From GCA-2786165 sp964625775 (GTDB lineage: Bacteria; Pseudomonadota; Gammaproteobacteria; Legionellales; Legionellaceae): a stretch of DNA of 35,324 nt. Location: assembly GCA_964625775.1 (NCBI GenBank), contig CAZVEH010000024.1, positions 1 to 35,324 of the forward strand, given 5' to 3'. Numbering within the stretch: the first letter of the stretch is position 1; each line of letters begins with the position of its first letter. The notes under the pieces were generated by a model. That model made no database searches. It saw only the letters and a program-made list of their open reading frames with translations, and had not been told where the DNA came from. Of the stretch, positions 7,592-17,380 are shown in pieces. The translations under genes were made by a program, and so were the position numbers.

Positions 7592-8968
7592 CTAACACTC
7601 AGGAAGATTAACAGCCAATCCGCCTAATGAGGTTTCTTTATAAATCGTATTCATGTCTTTGCCGGTTTGTTTCATGGTCTGTATGACTTTATCTAGTGAA
7701 ATTTTATGTTCTCCGTCACCCATGAGGGACAAACGTGCTGCATTGACTGCTTTAACGGCGCCCATTGCATTACGCTCTATGCATGGCATTTGCACCAAGC
7801 CCATCACAGGATCGCAAGTCATGCCCAAATGATGTTCCATAGCTATTTCTGCAGCGTTTTCAATTTGCTCTAGACTGCCACCTAAAACTGCTGCCAATGC
7901 GCCTGCTGCCATTGAGGATGCGGCACCTACTTCTCCTTGACATCCAACCTCTGCACCTGAAATAGAGGCATTCATTTTATACAGCATGCCAATCGCAGCA
8001 GCCGTTAAAAAATAAGTATATAAATCTTGATCGGATGTTTTATGGTGAGCATCGCGAAGATATTGAAAAACTGCGGGGATAATTCCCGCCGCACCATTGG
8101 TGGGTGCGGTAACAATACGACCACCTGCAGCATTTTCTTCATTGACGGCCATTGCATACATGTTTAAGCGACTCATTATATCTGAGTGCTCGAATACAGA
8201 AGCGATGCCACCTTTTTGTTGTAATTGTTGAAACAACAAAGGGGCACGTCGTCTGACATGTAAACCGCCAGGTAGAATGCCAGTATGTTTGCATCCATTT
8301 TCGATACATTGACTCATGACTGCTGCAATATTTTTTAAGCCGTTATAGATGTCACCTTCCGAACGCCATGTGAGTTCATTTTTGAGCATTAAGTCCGCAA
8401 TGGTCATATCGTGTGCATGACATAACTCTAATAACTGCTTAGCATTGCGAAATGCATAAGGCAGGGAATGGCTCTCGGACTGTGGATGATCATACTCCTC
8501 ATCAGTTACGATGAATCCACCGCCAATGGAATAATAAACTTGACTCGCTAGACAAACTTTATCTGCGTTATAAACTAAAAACTGCATACCATTGGTATGT
8601 TTCGGTAGGATCTTTTTCTGAAAAAAAATAAAATCGTGCTGCATATCGAATGCAATAGGGTGCTTGCCAAGCAAATTTAAGATTCGGCTGGCGATGATGT
8701 CTTTCTTACGTGGAATCATCGCATCTGGTTCAACATGCTCTGGATCTTGGCCTTCCAATCCGTTGAGTATCGCTGTATCTGTGGCATGTCCTACGCCGGT
8801 AAGTGCTAAAGAGCCATATAACTCAATTCGAATGGTGTGTACTTGATCTAAAACGGCTCTGGTCTCCAGGCTATTCACAAATGCATTCGCGGCTAACATC
8901 GGACCCACGGTATGGGAGCTCGAAGGACCAATGCCGATTGAAAATAAATCAAATACGCTGATGCTCAT
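7592..8968 (-). CDS. sdaA: L-serine ammonia-lyase, iron-sulfur type
   Basis: This enzyme deaminates L-serine to pyruvate and ammonia in the cytoplasm using an oxygen-sensitive 4Fe-4S cluster. The 458-aa protein is the single-chain form: an N-terminal beta domain (IGIGPSSSHTVGPM, residues 11-24) and a C-terminal alpha domain. Cluster cysteines are visible in GAEVGCQGEVG, then 41 residues later in MTCDPV and 10 residues later in MPCIERN, matching the C-x41-C-x10-C pattern of E. coli L-serine deaminase. Length matches E. coli SdaA/SdaB (about 455). Serine is a major carbon source for Legionella and Coxiella, so this is consistent with an amino-acid-fed intracellular lifestyle. The gene is monocistronic on the minus strand. 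Confidence 0.95.
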   Translation of the reverse strand: MSISVFDLFSIGIGPSSSHTVGPMLAANAFVNSLETRAVLDQVHTIRIELYGSLALTGVGHATDTAILNGLEGQDPEHVEPDAMIPRKKDIIASRILNLLGKHPIAFDMQHDFIFFQKKILPKHTNGMQFLVYNADKVCLASQVYYSIGGGFIVTDEEYDHPQSESHSLPYAFRNAKQLLELCHAHDMTIADLMLKNELTWRSEGDIYNGLKNIAAVMSQCIENGCKHTGILPGGLHVRRRAPLLFQQLQQKGGIASVFEHSDIMSRLNMYAMAVNEENAAGGRIVTAPTNGAAGIIPAVFQYLRDAHHKTSDQDLYTYFLTAAAIGMLYKMNASISGAEVGCQGEVGAASSMAAGALAAVLGGSLEQIENAAEIAMEHHLGMTCDPVMGLVQMPCIERNAMGAVKAVNAARLSLMGDGEHKISLDKVIQTMKQTGKDMNTIYKETSLGGLAVNLPEC

Positions 8969-9024
8969 GACTGTATTCCCTTAAGAATTTAGAACAGTAT
9001 AGATAATTTAGCAAAAAAGTGAAA

Positions 9025-10176
9025 TCACAGAGTGCTTTTTAAATGCAAGATACGCCCGTACGCTTCATCTATTCTAGATCTTTGAATATGTCCTAGGTCG
9101 ACTTCAGACTCAATCATATCAACCAATTCTTTGGGATTTTGTGCAATAACCGGTAATTGATTACCAAAAATAAACATATCAACACCCGCATTGATGCCCA
9201 TCGCAAGTGCTTCTTTCACACCAAAATTGTCTGCGATCGCTTTCATTTGTATATCATCGGTGATGATAACACCTGAAAATTGTAAGCGTTCTCTTAAAAG
9301 ATGCGTCAATATACGGTGAGAAAGTGTTGCTGGCAGACCTGAGTCATCAAGGCGGCGATTCACGATGTGGGCAGTCATCACAATGCCACACCCCTTTTTA
9401 GCGAATAGTTTTTGATAAGGCACCAATTCATCTTCTTGCCAAACATCGGTACTGTCTACAAAACCCAAATGTGAGTCAGAGGTTGAACTGCCGTGACCAG
9501 GAAAATGTTTATAAGCACATTGAATATGTTGGGCTAAATACTGTTGTGCGTAAACATCGGCATAGGTGGTCACAGTGATGGGATTAGTAGAAAAACTGCG
9601 ATTTAGCCCGCCAATAATTGGGTTGGAGGGATTTAAGTTTACATCAACAACAGGTCCCAAATTCAAATTAAAGCCAGCTGATTTTAGAGTGTTAGCCATG
9701 GCATGCGCTTGTTGCTCTGCGTCCATCATACTCAGTTGACCTACGTCAGCAGCAGACAAAGTGGGCGGAAAACCATAGGTCTCTTTCAATCGATTCACCA
9801 TACCCCCTTCATAATCCACGGCAATGAGTAACGGCGTCTGTGGTCGTTGATGAGACTTATTGGCTTTGCGGTTATAATACTGCAGATCACTCGTAAGCTT
9901 TTGAACTTGTTCAGGACTTTCAATATTTTTATTGAAGTTGTCTTGACGTTTATTAAAATCAAACAAAATCACACCACCGATATGGTTTTCATGAATCGCT
10001 TTTACAATCCAAGACTCATCATCCACTGTCTTACCATCAAAACCAATAATGAGCATTTGGCCAATTTTGTCACGCAAGCTTAAGGCTGGTGCATCTAATG
10101 AATAACCCCACAACAATCCGCACAACAGGATCAAATAGGGAATACTTGCTGGTCGTCTTGGGCATCTGAGATTCAT
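9025..10176 (-). CDS. nagZ: Beta-N-acetylhexosaminidase (GH3) with N-terminal signal
   Basis: NagZ-family enzymes remove N-acetylglucosamine from anhydro-muropeptides in peptidoglycan recycling. GH3 signatures are present: DYEGGMVNRLK near residue 123, KHFPGHGSSTSDSHLG near 224 (the catalytic His/Asp loop), and VIITDDIQM near 308, whose first Asp is the nucleophile. Unlike the 341-aa cytoplasmic E. coli enzyme, this 383-aa protein has a hydrophobic segment (about residues 12-31, SIPYLILLCGLLWGYSLDAP) after a basic start. That points to export or inner-membrane anchoring with the active site in the periplasm. The start overlaps the valS stop by 4 bp (ATGA), so it is translated from the valS transcript. 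Confidence 0.88.
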   Translation of the reverse strand: MNLRCPRRPASIPYLILLCGLLWGYSLDAPALSLRDKIGQMLIIGFDGKTVDDESWIVKAIHENHIGGVILFDFNKRQDNFNKNIESPEQVQKLTSDLQYYNRKANKSHQRPQTPLLIAVDYEGGMVNRLKETYGFPPTLSAADVGQLSMMDAEQQAHAMANTLKSAGFNLNLGPVVDVNLNPSNPIIGGLNRSFSTNPITVTTYADVYAQQYLAQHIQCAYKHFPGHGSSTSDSHLGFVDSTDVWQEDELVPYQKLFAKKGCGIVMTAHIVNRRLDDSGLPATLSHRILTHLLRERLQFSGVIITDDIQMKAIADNFGVKEALAMGINAGVDMFIFGNQLPVIAQNPKELVDMIESEVDLGHIQRSRIDEAYGRILHLKSTL

Positions 10177-12968
10177 GCTTCTGTCTCAGGTTTATTGCAC
10201 GTTTCAATCGCCTCAATTTTAAGTCGATGTTGTTGAAGTTTTTCAAGAGCGAGCTCGGCTTGTTCGCGTTTCTCTTTCATACTTGCAATGAGCTCAGAGG
10301 GGGCTTTGTCGGTAAAATTGCTAGAATTTAATTTACTTTGAGCATATTCAATATCTTTACGCAATTTTCCTAGTTCTTTGTCCAGTCTAGCTAACTCAAT
10401 ATCTTTGTCGATCAAGCCAGCCATAGGAATTAAAATTTCCACACTACCGACCAAGGTCGTTGCGTACACTGCTCGTTCATCATGCTCATGATTCATTTGA
10501 ATCTGACTGAGCTTTCCCAGTACTTGCAACGTTTTTTGGTGGGCATTAACTTTTTCTTCAAGTTCCGGAGTTAGATGGCGTAGCATGATGGGAATTAGCT
10601 TAGCCGGGCTAATGCCTATTTCTGAGCGTAGCGTTCGAATGGCCTGAATCATTGCCTTGATCCATTCAAACTCCTCTTCAGCCGAAGGATGAATGCGTTG
10701 CTCATCTACTTTAGGGTAGGCACACAGCATGAGGGTTTCAGAATCATCTGAACTGAGCTTGGTCAGTCTTTGCCATAGCGCCTCTGTGATAAAAGGCATA
10801 ATAGGATGTAAGAGCTTTAAGATTTGGGTTAATACATGGATGAGAGTACGTCGCGTACCACGTTTGAGGGGGGCACGAGCACTGTCGTCAAACAAAACTA
10901 CTTTAGATAATTCTAAATACCAATCACAATATTCATGCCAGACAAATTCATATAATTGGTTGGCCAATAAATCAAAGCGATAATTCGCCAAGTGTTCGTG
11001 ACATTTGCCGATAGTTTTTTGTAGCAACGAAGAAATCCATTCATCGGAGGGACAGTATTGAAATGCGCCATCATCAAAATCACCGTTTTCTTCTGTGGTG
11101 CTGATTAAAACATAACGTGCTGCATTCCAGAGTTTGTTGCAGAAATTACGATATCCATCAACGCGATTGAGATCAAAGCGAACTTGGCGACTGTTGGAAG
11201 CCAAAGAACAAAATGTGAAACGCAAGGCATCCGCACCGTACGCAGGAATGCCGGCTGGGAATGCTTTTTTGGTTTGTTTTGCGATGCTCTCTTTGACAGA
11301 GTTGATCATCAAATTTGCGGTTCTTTTTTCTAGTAACGCCTGTAACTCGATGCCGTCAATGATATCAATAGGATCCAAAACATTGCCTTTTGATTTCGAC
11401 ATTTTCTTGCCTTCGCTGTCACAAATCAGGCCAGTGATCACGACTTCTTTGAATGGACTTTTACCTGTGAATTTAAGCCCCATCATGATCATTCTGGCTA
11501 CCCAGAAGAAAATGATGTCAAACCCTGTGAATAATACGCTGGTTGGATAAAACTGTTCTAAATCAGGTTTTTTTTCAGGCCAGCCTAAGGATGAGAAGGG
11601 CCATAAAGCAGAAGAAAACCATGTGTCTAAAACATCTTCATCCTGCGTTAATGTCACACTAGAATCTAATTTATACTTGAATCGAACATCATTTTCAGTG
11701 TATCCCACATACACATGTCCTTGGGTGTCATACCACGCAGGGATGCGATGCCCCCACCATAATTGACGGCTAATGCACCAATCTTCAATGTTTTCCATCC
11801 ATTGAAAATAAGTCTTACTCCAATTTTCTGGTACGAAACTAATATCTCCTTTGCGAACAGCTTCTATAGCAGGTTTGGCCAGTGGCTTGGTGTTGACATA
11901 CCACTGATCCGTGAGCAAAGGCTCAATGATGACACCTGATTTTTCTCCGCGAGGAATTTTAGATTGATGGGGCTCTATAGTGACCAACAAATTCAAATCT
12001 TTTAAATCTTGGATGATGTGTTCACGTGCGACAAAACGATCCATGGCTTGATATTTTATAGGTGCTTTTTTATTAATAACCCCACTTTTGGTAAATATAT
12101 TAATCAAAGGCAAATCATGACGTTTGCCCACTTCATAATCATTAAAATCATGCGCTGGGGTTATTTTGACACAACCAGAACCAAATTCTTGATCAACATA
12201 GTCATCGGCAATGATAGGAATGGTTCGATCACACAAGGGGAGTTGGACCTGTTGACCGATAAGATGTTTGTAACGGTCATCATTTGGATTTACTGCAACC
12301 GCAGCATCACCCAGTAAAGTTTCAGGTCGCGTTGTGGCAACCACAATCGACTCACTAGAATCTACCAAGGGATAGCGAATATGCCAAAGCGATCCTGCCT
12401 CTTCCTCGGCAACGACTTCAAGATCTGAAATAGCTGTGCCTAATTTCGGATCCCAATTGACTAAGCGAGTGCCACGATAAATCAGGCCTTCTTCATATAA
12501 CTGGATGAATACTTTATGGACTGCGGTAGATAAGCCTTTGTCCAAGGTAAACCGTTCACGCGACCAATCTGCTGATGAGCCAATACGACGCATTTGAGAG
12601 GTGATTTGCCCGCCTGATTCAGATTTCCATTGCCACACTCGATCTAGGAACTCTTCGCGCGTCATGTCTTTACGAGATAAACCTTGTTTGTCCAGTTGGC
12701 TTTCTACCACTAGTTGCGTAGCGATGCCTGCATGATCTGTGCCAGGTTGCCATAAAGTACGACGACCCATCATGCGCTGGTATCGAATCATAGTGTCAAT
12801 CAGAGTGTGTTGAAACCCATGACCCATATGCAAACTACCTGTTACATTGGGGGGAGGCAGCATGATGCAATAAGGCTTACCGTCACCATGTGGTTCAAAA
12901 TAACGCTGTGTTTCCCAAAGTTTATAACAGGCTTGTTCGATATCATTTGGCGAATAAGTTTTTTCCAC
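10173..12968 (-). CDS. valS: Valyl-tRNA synthetase
   Basis: Class I aminoacyl-tRNA synthetase that charges tRNA-Val and edits mischarged threonine. Motifs: PPPNVTGSLHMGHGFQ, containing the HMGH form of the HIGH box, near residue 40; KKMSKSKGN (KMSKS) in the second half; an inserted CP1 editing domain between them; and a C-terminal coiled-coil tRNA arm. I place the start at the GTG at 12968, giving 931 aa beginning VEKTYSPNDIEQA, which matches the E. coli N-terminus MEKTYNPQDIEQ. An ATG at 13001 would add 11 residues, but it overlaps a consensus -10 box, so it would lie at or before the transcription start. Overlaps nagZ downstream by 4 bp. Confidence 0.96.
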   Translation of the reverse strand: MEKTYSPNDIEQACYKLWETQRYFEPHGDGKPYCIMLPPPNVTGSLHMGHGFQHTLIDTMIRYQRMMGRRTLWQPGTDHAGIATQLVVESQLDKQGLSRKDMTREEFLDRVWQWKSESGGQITSQMRRIGSSADWSRERFTLDKGLSTAVHKVFIQLYEEGLIYRGTRLVNWDPKLGTAISDLEVVAEEEAGSLWHIRYPLVDSSESIVVATTRPETLLGDAAVAVNPNDDRYKHLIGQQVQLPLCDRTIPIIADDYVDQEFGSGCVKITPAHDFNDYEVGKRHDLPLINIFTKSGVINKKAPIKYQAMDRFVAREHIIQDLKDLNLLVTIEPHQSKIPRGEKSGVIIEPLLTDQWYVNTKPLAKPAIEAVRKGDISFVPENWSKTYFQWMENIEDWCISRQLWWGHRIPAWYDTQGHVYVGYTENDVRFKYKLDSSVTLTQDEDVLDTWFSSALWPFSSLGWPEKKPDLEQFYPTSVLFTGFDIIFFWVARMIMMGLKFTGKSPFKEVVITGLICDSEGKKMSKSKGNVLDPIDIIDGIELQALLEKRTANLMINSVKESIAKQTKKAFPAGIPAYGADALRFTFCSLASNSRQVRFDLNRVDGYRNFCNKLWNAARYVLISTTEENGDFDDGAFQYCPSDEWISSLLQKTIGKCHEHLANYRFDLLANQLYEFVWHEYCDWYLELSKVVLFDDSARAPLKRGTRRTLIHVLTQILKLLHPIMPFITEALWQRLTKLSSDDSETLMLCAYPKVDEQRIHPSAEEEFEWIKAMIQAIRTLRSEIGISPAKLIPIMLRHLTPELEEKVNAHQKTLQVLGKLSQIQMNHEHDERAVYATTLVGSVEILIPMAGLIDKDIELARLDKELGKLRKDIEYAQSKLNSSNFTDKAPSELIASMKEKREQAELALEKLQQHRLKIEAIETCNKPETEA

Positions 12969-12999
12969 AATGAACTCTATGTATTTCAATTTGTGGCGC

Positions 13000-13028
13000 A
13001 TTATACCATTAGCTATTTGAGATCAAAA
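13000..13028 (-). promoter_or_regulatory. valS-nagZ promoter with extended -10
   Basis: The minus strand reads TGGTATAAT, a perfect extended -10 with the TATAAT hexamer at 13000-13005. A weak -35 (TTTTGA, 13023-13028) lies 17 bp upstream. Transcription would begin near 12993, about 25 nt before the GTG start. The promoter lies between valS and the stop of the upstream RND gene. Confidence 0.7.
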
Positions 13029-13043
13029 CCACGAATATGGATA

Positions 13044-16000
13044 TCAGCGTGATACAGGCCCTGTTTGTTCTGCTTCGTAATCCTCGTGGCGATGATCGGC
13101 AGCCAAATATGTATAAATCGTGGGCACCACAAATAAGGTAAAACCAGTACCCACTATCAATCCGCAAAAAATGACTAGGCCAATATCAAAGCGACTTACT
13201 GCGCCAGCGCCTGAAGCAAAGAGTAACGGTAATACACCAAAGACCATGGCTGCTGTGGTCATTAAAATGGGCCGCAGTCGTGTGGCAGCAGCTTCTTCTA
13301 CTGCACCGCGTCGATCTAATTTTTTTGAACGTTGCAAATGATTGGCAAAATCTACAATCAAAATACCATGCTTGCTGATCAGCCCGATTAAGGTGATCAA
13401 GCCAACTTGAGTATAAATATTAATACTGGCAGCGCCAAGATTCAAAGGAATCAGAGCGCCACATATCGACATTGGCACTGCAACCAGAATAACAAACGGA
13501 TCACGATAGCTTTCGTATTGTGCCGCAAGCACCAAATATATGATGATAATCGCTAGAAAGAACGCCAGAATTAAATTCGAGTTTTCTTGCATGTATTGTC
13601 TTGATTGTCCTGCATAATCAATAAAAAATCCTTTGGGTAAAATTTCTTGTGCGGTTTTCTGTAAAAATTCGATGCCTTCTCCAAGGGTTGAGTTGGGTCT
13701 AACGATCGCTTGTATCGTAGCCGAATTTAATTGCTGAAAATGGGTGCTGTCGTTGGGGCGCACATTTTTAGTCAGGTGGGTGAATGTGGATAAGGGCACC
13801 ATATTGCCTGAAGCCGTTCGGATGTTGATTTGGCGTATTTGATCCGGATTTAATCGAAAACGGCGATCAAGTTGCGGGATAACTTGATAGCTTTGCCCCA
13901 TCATATCGAAATAATTAACACTTCCACCAGACAATGCACTGTTCAAACTGGAACCAATAGTTCGCATATCCAACCCCAAATCTGATGCTTTAGAGCGATT
14001 GATGTCTATGATTATTTCAGGATGATTTATTTTAAGAGTATTGTCTAAAAAAACAAATAATCCGCTCTTTTGAGCTTTGTTCAGGATTTTATTAGACACA
14101 TCTAACAAACTAGTAAAATCAGCTGTTGATTTGACGACAAACTGAACCGGAGGCCCCGAGCCGCCGCCTGGCAAAGCAGGGGGAGTGACTGCAAAAGATT
14201 TAAGCCCTGGGATTTGATTTAATTTTGTTTGTAATGGTTTTTTCATACTGGATTGTTTTTGAGATCGCTCGTCCCATGGTTTTAATACAAGTCCGGAATT
14301 AGATGATTTGGCATTGATAATAAAAAAATGTTCCGTTTCTGGAAAGCTGCGAAAAATATCTTCAAACGATTTGGTAAATGTTTCGATATAATTAATTGTT
14401 GCATATTCTGGCGCCGAGGACATGATATAAAAGAACCCAGCATCTTCCTCTGGCGCTGTTTCTTTTGGAGTATGGGCGTACAAAAAGGGAAGCGCTAATA
14501 ACACAACCCCTGACAATACCAAAATGATGCTGCGGGTATCTAACAAACTATGTAACATGGTTTTATATCGTTGTTTCAATCGTTTAAAAAAAATATCAAT
14601 GTATGTTGCAAAACGGCCTGAGCCAATGTCTTTCGTGAGCAGCTTTGAGCACATCATCGGCGATAATGTTAATGCAATTACTCCGGAAATAATCACTGCG
14701 CTGGCAAGTGTAAATGCGAATTCTTTGAATAAAGCCCCAGTTAATCCACCCATAAATCCAATAGGGGCATAAACAGCAGCTAGGGTGATTGTCATGGCGA
14801 TGATTGGCGTGCCTATCTCACGTGCTCCGGAAAGGGCCGCTTGAAACGGTGATCCTCCTTTTTCAATGTGTCGATGAATGTTTTCCAAAACAACAATCGC
14901 ATCATCTACAACTAATCCAATGGCCAGTACAAAAGCCAATAGGGTGAGTAAATTTAGGGAATAACCGAGTAATAAAATAAAACTACAGACACCCAAAAGG
15001 GATAAAGGAATGGTCACTAATGGAATCAAAACAGAACGCACCGATCCAAGAAACAAATAAATGACTAAGATCACAATGACTGCAGACTCAACAATGGCTT
15101 CAATCACCTCGTAGATAGATGCTCGAATGTAATTGGTAGCATCGTAAACAATAGTGCCTGATAATTGCGGAGGAAATTGTTGTTGGATACTGGGAAGTAA
15201 CTTGCGTGTATCTTTAATGACGGTCAACGGATTAGCTGTTGGAGTAGGAGTGATGGCTAAGGAGATGGATTTTCTGCCATCAAATCGAACAGAGGTGTCG
15301 TATTTTTCAGAACCTAATTCAACTTTGCCAACATCTGATAATCGGATAATAGCATGCTCATCACTTCTAACGATCAATCGGCTAAATTCTTTAACAGTAT
15401 TGACGTTGGTTTTGGCATGGATACTGATCGCCACATATTCGCCCTTGGTGCTTCCAGCTGCAGACAGGTAATTATTGTTATCCAATACTTTGTATACATC
15501 GGCCGGTGTAACGTTCAAAGCTGCCATTTTGTTGGGATCGAGAAAAACACGCATGGAGTAGGTCTGTCCACCTAATATAGCAACTTGCGCAACACCATCT
15601 ACGGTTTGTAATTGAGGCTCAACCACGCGAACAGCATAGTCTGTGATTTGTTGAGGAGTCATCTGATCGCTGTTGAGACTGATATATAGTAGTGGTGTGG
15701 TCGCATCAGATTTTTTCAAAATCACAGGCTGATCTGCTTCCGGAGGGAGCTGATTCACTGTTTGTTGTACTTTGCGCATGATATCGGTAAAAGCGATTTG
15801 AGGATTATGATTTAATTTAATGTAGCAAGAGATGACACTCATGCCTTCTGTGCTTGAAGAGGTCATGTAATCAATCCCTTCAGCCGACGAAATTGAGGCT
15901 TCTATAGGACTGGTGATAAAGCCTGATATGATCTCCGAATTGGCACCTGGATAAGTGGTCGTGACCGTGATGACTGTATTGTTCATGCGTGGAAATTGAC

Positions 16001-16103
16001 GAATGGACAGTTTGAACAAAGAATTTAAGCCAAAAAGTAGAATCAATAAACTGACGACAGACGCCATAACGGGACGGCGAATAAATACATCGGTAAAACT
16101 CAT
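13044..16103 (-). CDS. RND efflux permease, HAE1 type
   Basis: Inner-membrane proton-driven pump that exports drugs or toxic compounds as part of a tripartite system. The 1019-aa length and topology fit AcrB/MexB relatives: one N-terminal helix, a large periplasmic loop, a central block of helices (about 335-495), a second periplasmic loop and a C-terminal block of helices. The conserved IGLVVDDAIVVLENIHRH with the proton-relay Asp-Asp lies near 393-410, and FIRRPVMASVVSLLILLFG marks the N-terminus. An adaptor gene lies 3 bp upstream on the same strand, so the two are co-transcribed. No outer-membrane channel gene is present here, so a shared TolC-like protein encoded elsewhere would be needed. 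The exact subfamily and substrate are not determinable. Confidence 0.93.
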   Translation of the reverse strand: MSFTDVFIRRPVMASVVSLLILLFGLNSLFKLSIRQFPRMNNTVITVTTTYPGANSEIISGFITSPIEASISSAEGIDYMTSSSTEGMSVISCYIKLNHNPQIAFTDIMRKVQQTVNQLPPEADQPVILKKSDATTPLLYISLNSDQMTPQQITDYAVRVVEPQLQTVDGVAQVAILGGQTYSMRVFLDPNKMAALNVTPADVYKVLDNNNYLSAAGSTKGEYVAISIHAKTNVNTVKEFSRLIVRSDEHAIIRLSDVGKVELGSEKYDTSVRFDGRKSISLAITPTPTANPLTVIKDTRKLLPSIQQQFPPQLSGTIVYDATNYIRASIYEVIEAIVESAVIVILVIYLFLGSVRSVLIPLVTIPLSLLGVCSFILLLGYSLNLLTLLAFVLAIGLVVDDAIVVLENIHRHIEKGGSPFQAALSGAREIGTPIIAMTITLAAVYAPIGFMGGLTGALFKEFAFTLASAVIISGVIALTLSPMMCSKLLTKDIGSGRFATYIDIFFKRLKQRYKTMLHSLLDTRSIILVLSGVVLLALPFLYAHTPKETAPEEDAGFFYIMSSAPEYATINYIETFTKSFEDIFRSFPETEHFFIINAKSSNSGLVLKPWDERSQKQSSMKKPLQTKLNQIPGLKSFAVTPPALPGGGSGPPVQFVVKSTADFTSLLDVSNKILNKAQKSGLFVFLDNTLKINHPEIIIDINRSKASDLGLDMRTIGSSLNSALSGGSVNYFDMMGQSYQVIPQLDRRFRLNPDQIRQINIRTASGNMVPLSTFTHLTKNVRPNDSTHFQQLNSATIQAIVRPNSTLGEGIEFLQKTAQEILPKGFFIDYAGQSRQYMQENSNLILAFFLAIIIIYLVLAAQYESYRDPFVILVAVPMSICGALIPLNLGAASINIYTQVGLITLIGLISKHGILIVDFANHLQRSKKLDRRGAVEEAAATRLRPILMTTAAMVFGVLPLLFASGAGAVSRFDIGLVIFCGLIVGTGFTLFVVPTIYTYLAADHRHEDYEAEQTGPVSR

Positions 16104-16106
16104 TAT

Positions 16107-17354
16107 TTACTCACCCAGAAGTTCGATATTGTCATGATCTGTCAATGCAATTCTATTATCAATGGTCACTTCAGTACCATTTTGCAATTTCAGATCGCCC
16201 GCTGCAACTACTAATTGATTGGCTTTTATACCGGATTTGATCACAGTATAATTGCCCTGTGTCTCACCTGTGGTGACAAACACTTGTTTGACTGTAAACA
16301 ATTCTTTCCCTGATTTATCTGTTTGTTTTTCAACGACAAAAACAGAGTCACCATACATAGTATAAGAAATTGAGGTGGTGGGTAAGACAATAACATCAGG
16401 AACGACCGGTTGCTCAACCTCGATCGACGCAAACATGCCCGGCACAAAATTAAACTGCTTGATTTTATGAGTTTCATTTGATGCTGTGTCACAGGTCACT
16501 TCATATTTCTCAGAAGGTAATTTCTTGCTTGTGTATAAATCAGATTTGGCAAGTTCTTTGGGAATGATAGAGGGGCAGTTTGATGTCATGGCTTGAACTT
16601 GGATATTATGGGTGTTTACGTCTACTTTAGAGTTGATGGCGGTGATCTTGGCTTTGAAAATCACGTCAGGGTTTTGTTCGATGTTAAACCTGATATTTTG
16701 ATTGATATGAATGAGATCGATATACTGTTCAGGCAGGTAAAAATGTAGATAAATCGGATCTAATGACTGTAAAGAAACAATGTTCGTTAGCCCTGGTTGC
16801 ACATACTGGCCGAGATTGATCTGTCGAATGCCCAACATACCTGAGAACGGAGCCTTGATATGTTTTAAATCAATCGATGCCTGGGTTTTTTCCAGATTGG
16901 CGTCTGCTTCAAGCATCCGGGCTCTGGCTTCGTCTAGGGTTGAAACCGCTGTTGCGTTGCGCTTGAGTAGATCGTTTTGTCGAGAGAAATTGGCTTGTTG
17001 CAAGGTCATATTAGCCTGGTTAGATTTGAGCGTCGCTTTTTCAACAGAGTCTTCAATATCAACTAACGGGCTGTCTTTCTCAACAAATTGTCCTGAATCA
17101 AAATGAATAGCACTGACATTTCCGCTTGACTGGGTGTTCACGTCAATCCCATTTACAGCTACAAAATTACCCACAGTAGATAAAAATGGGTGCCAGTCTT
17201 GTTTTTTGGCTACCACAGTGGACACAGTAACAGCAGGAGGTTGAAAATGGGTTAAGTAGTAAGTCATAAAGACTTGTCTGATGATATTAAACCCAACCAA
17301 ACCTCCGAATACGACAACTAAGGAAATGATCATGATGGTCATGCGTTTGTTCAT
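16107..17354 (-). CDS. RND efflux membrane-fusion (adaptor) protein
   Basis: Periplasmic adaptor linking the RND permease to an outer-membrane channel. The 415-aa protein has an N-terminal signal anchor (MTIMIISLVVVFGGLVGFNI, about residues 5-24). The split lipoyl/barrel-sandwich domain begins near residue 45. A helical hairpin with coiled-coil character follows (about 105-165, with LLKRNATAVSTLDEARARM). Next come the second lipoyl half (IKAPFSGMLGIRQINLGQYV, about 168-187) and beta-barrel/membrane-proximal domains. A loop with two cysteines around residues 260-290 looks like a small insertion. The permease follows after 3 bp. There is no N-terminal lipobox Cys, so it is anchored by a helix rather than by lipid. 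Confidence 0.92.
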   Translation of the reverse strand: MNKRMTIMIISLVVVFGGLVGFNIIRQVFMTYYLTHFQPPAVTVSTVVAKKQDWHPFLSTVGNFVAVNGIDVNTQSSGNVSAIHFDSGQFVEKDSPLVDIEDSVEKATLKSNQANMTLQQANFSRQNDLLKRNATAVSTLDEARARMLEADANLEKTQASIDLKHIKAPFSGMLGIRQINLGQYVQPGLTNIVSLQSLDPIYLHFYLPEQYIDLIHINQNIRFNIEQNPDVIFKAKITAINSKVDVNTHNIQVQAMTSNCPSIIPKELAKSDLYTSKKLPSEKYEVTCDTASNETHKIKQFNFVPGMFASIEVEQPVVPDVIVLPTTSISYTMYGDSVFVVEKQTDKSGKELFTVKQVFVTTGETQGNYTVIKSGIKANQLVVAAGDLKLQNGTEVTIDNRIALTDHDNIELLGE

Positions 17355-17380
17355 GAGAAAACGTCACATACTTATTTTTG

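Noticed and set aside
10729..12317. Long open frames antisense to valS
   Set aside because: They are shadows of a well-supported synthetase gene, with no ribosome sites or family similarity. The same holds for open frames antisense to the RND genes.
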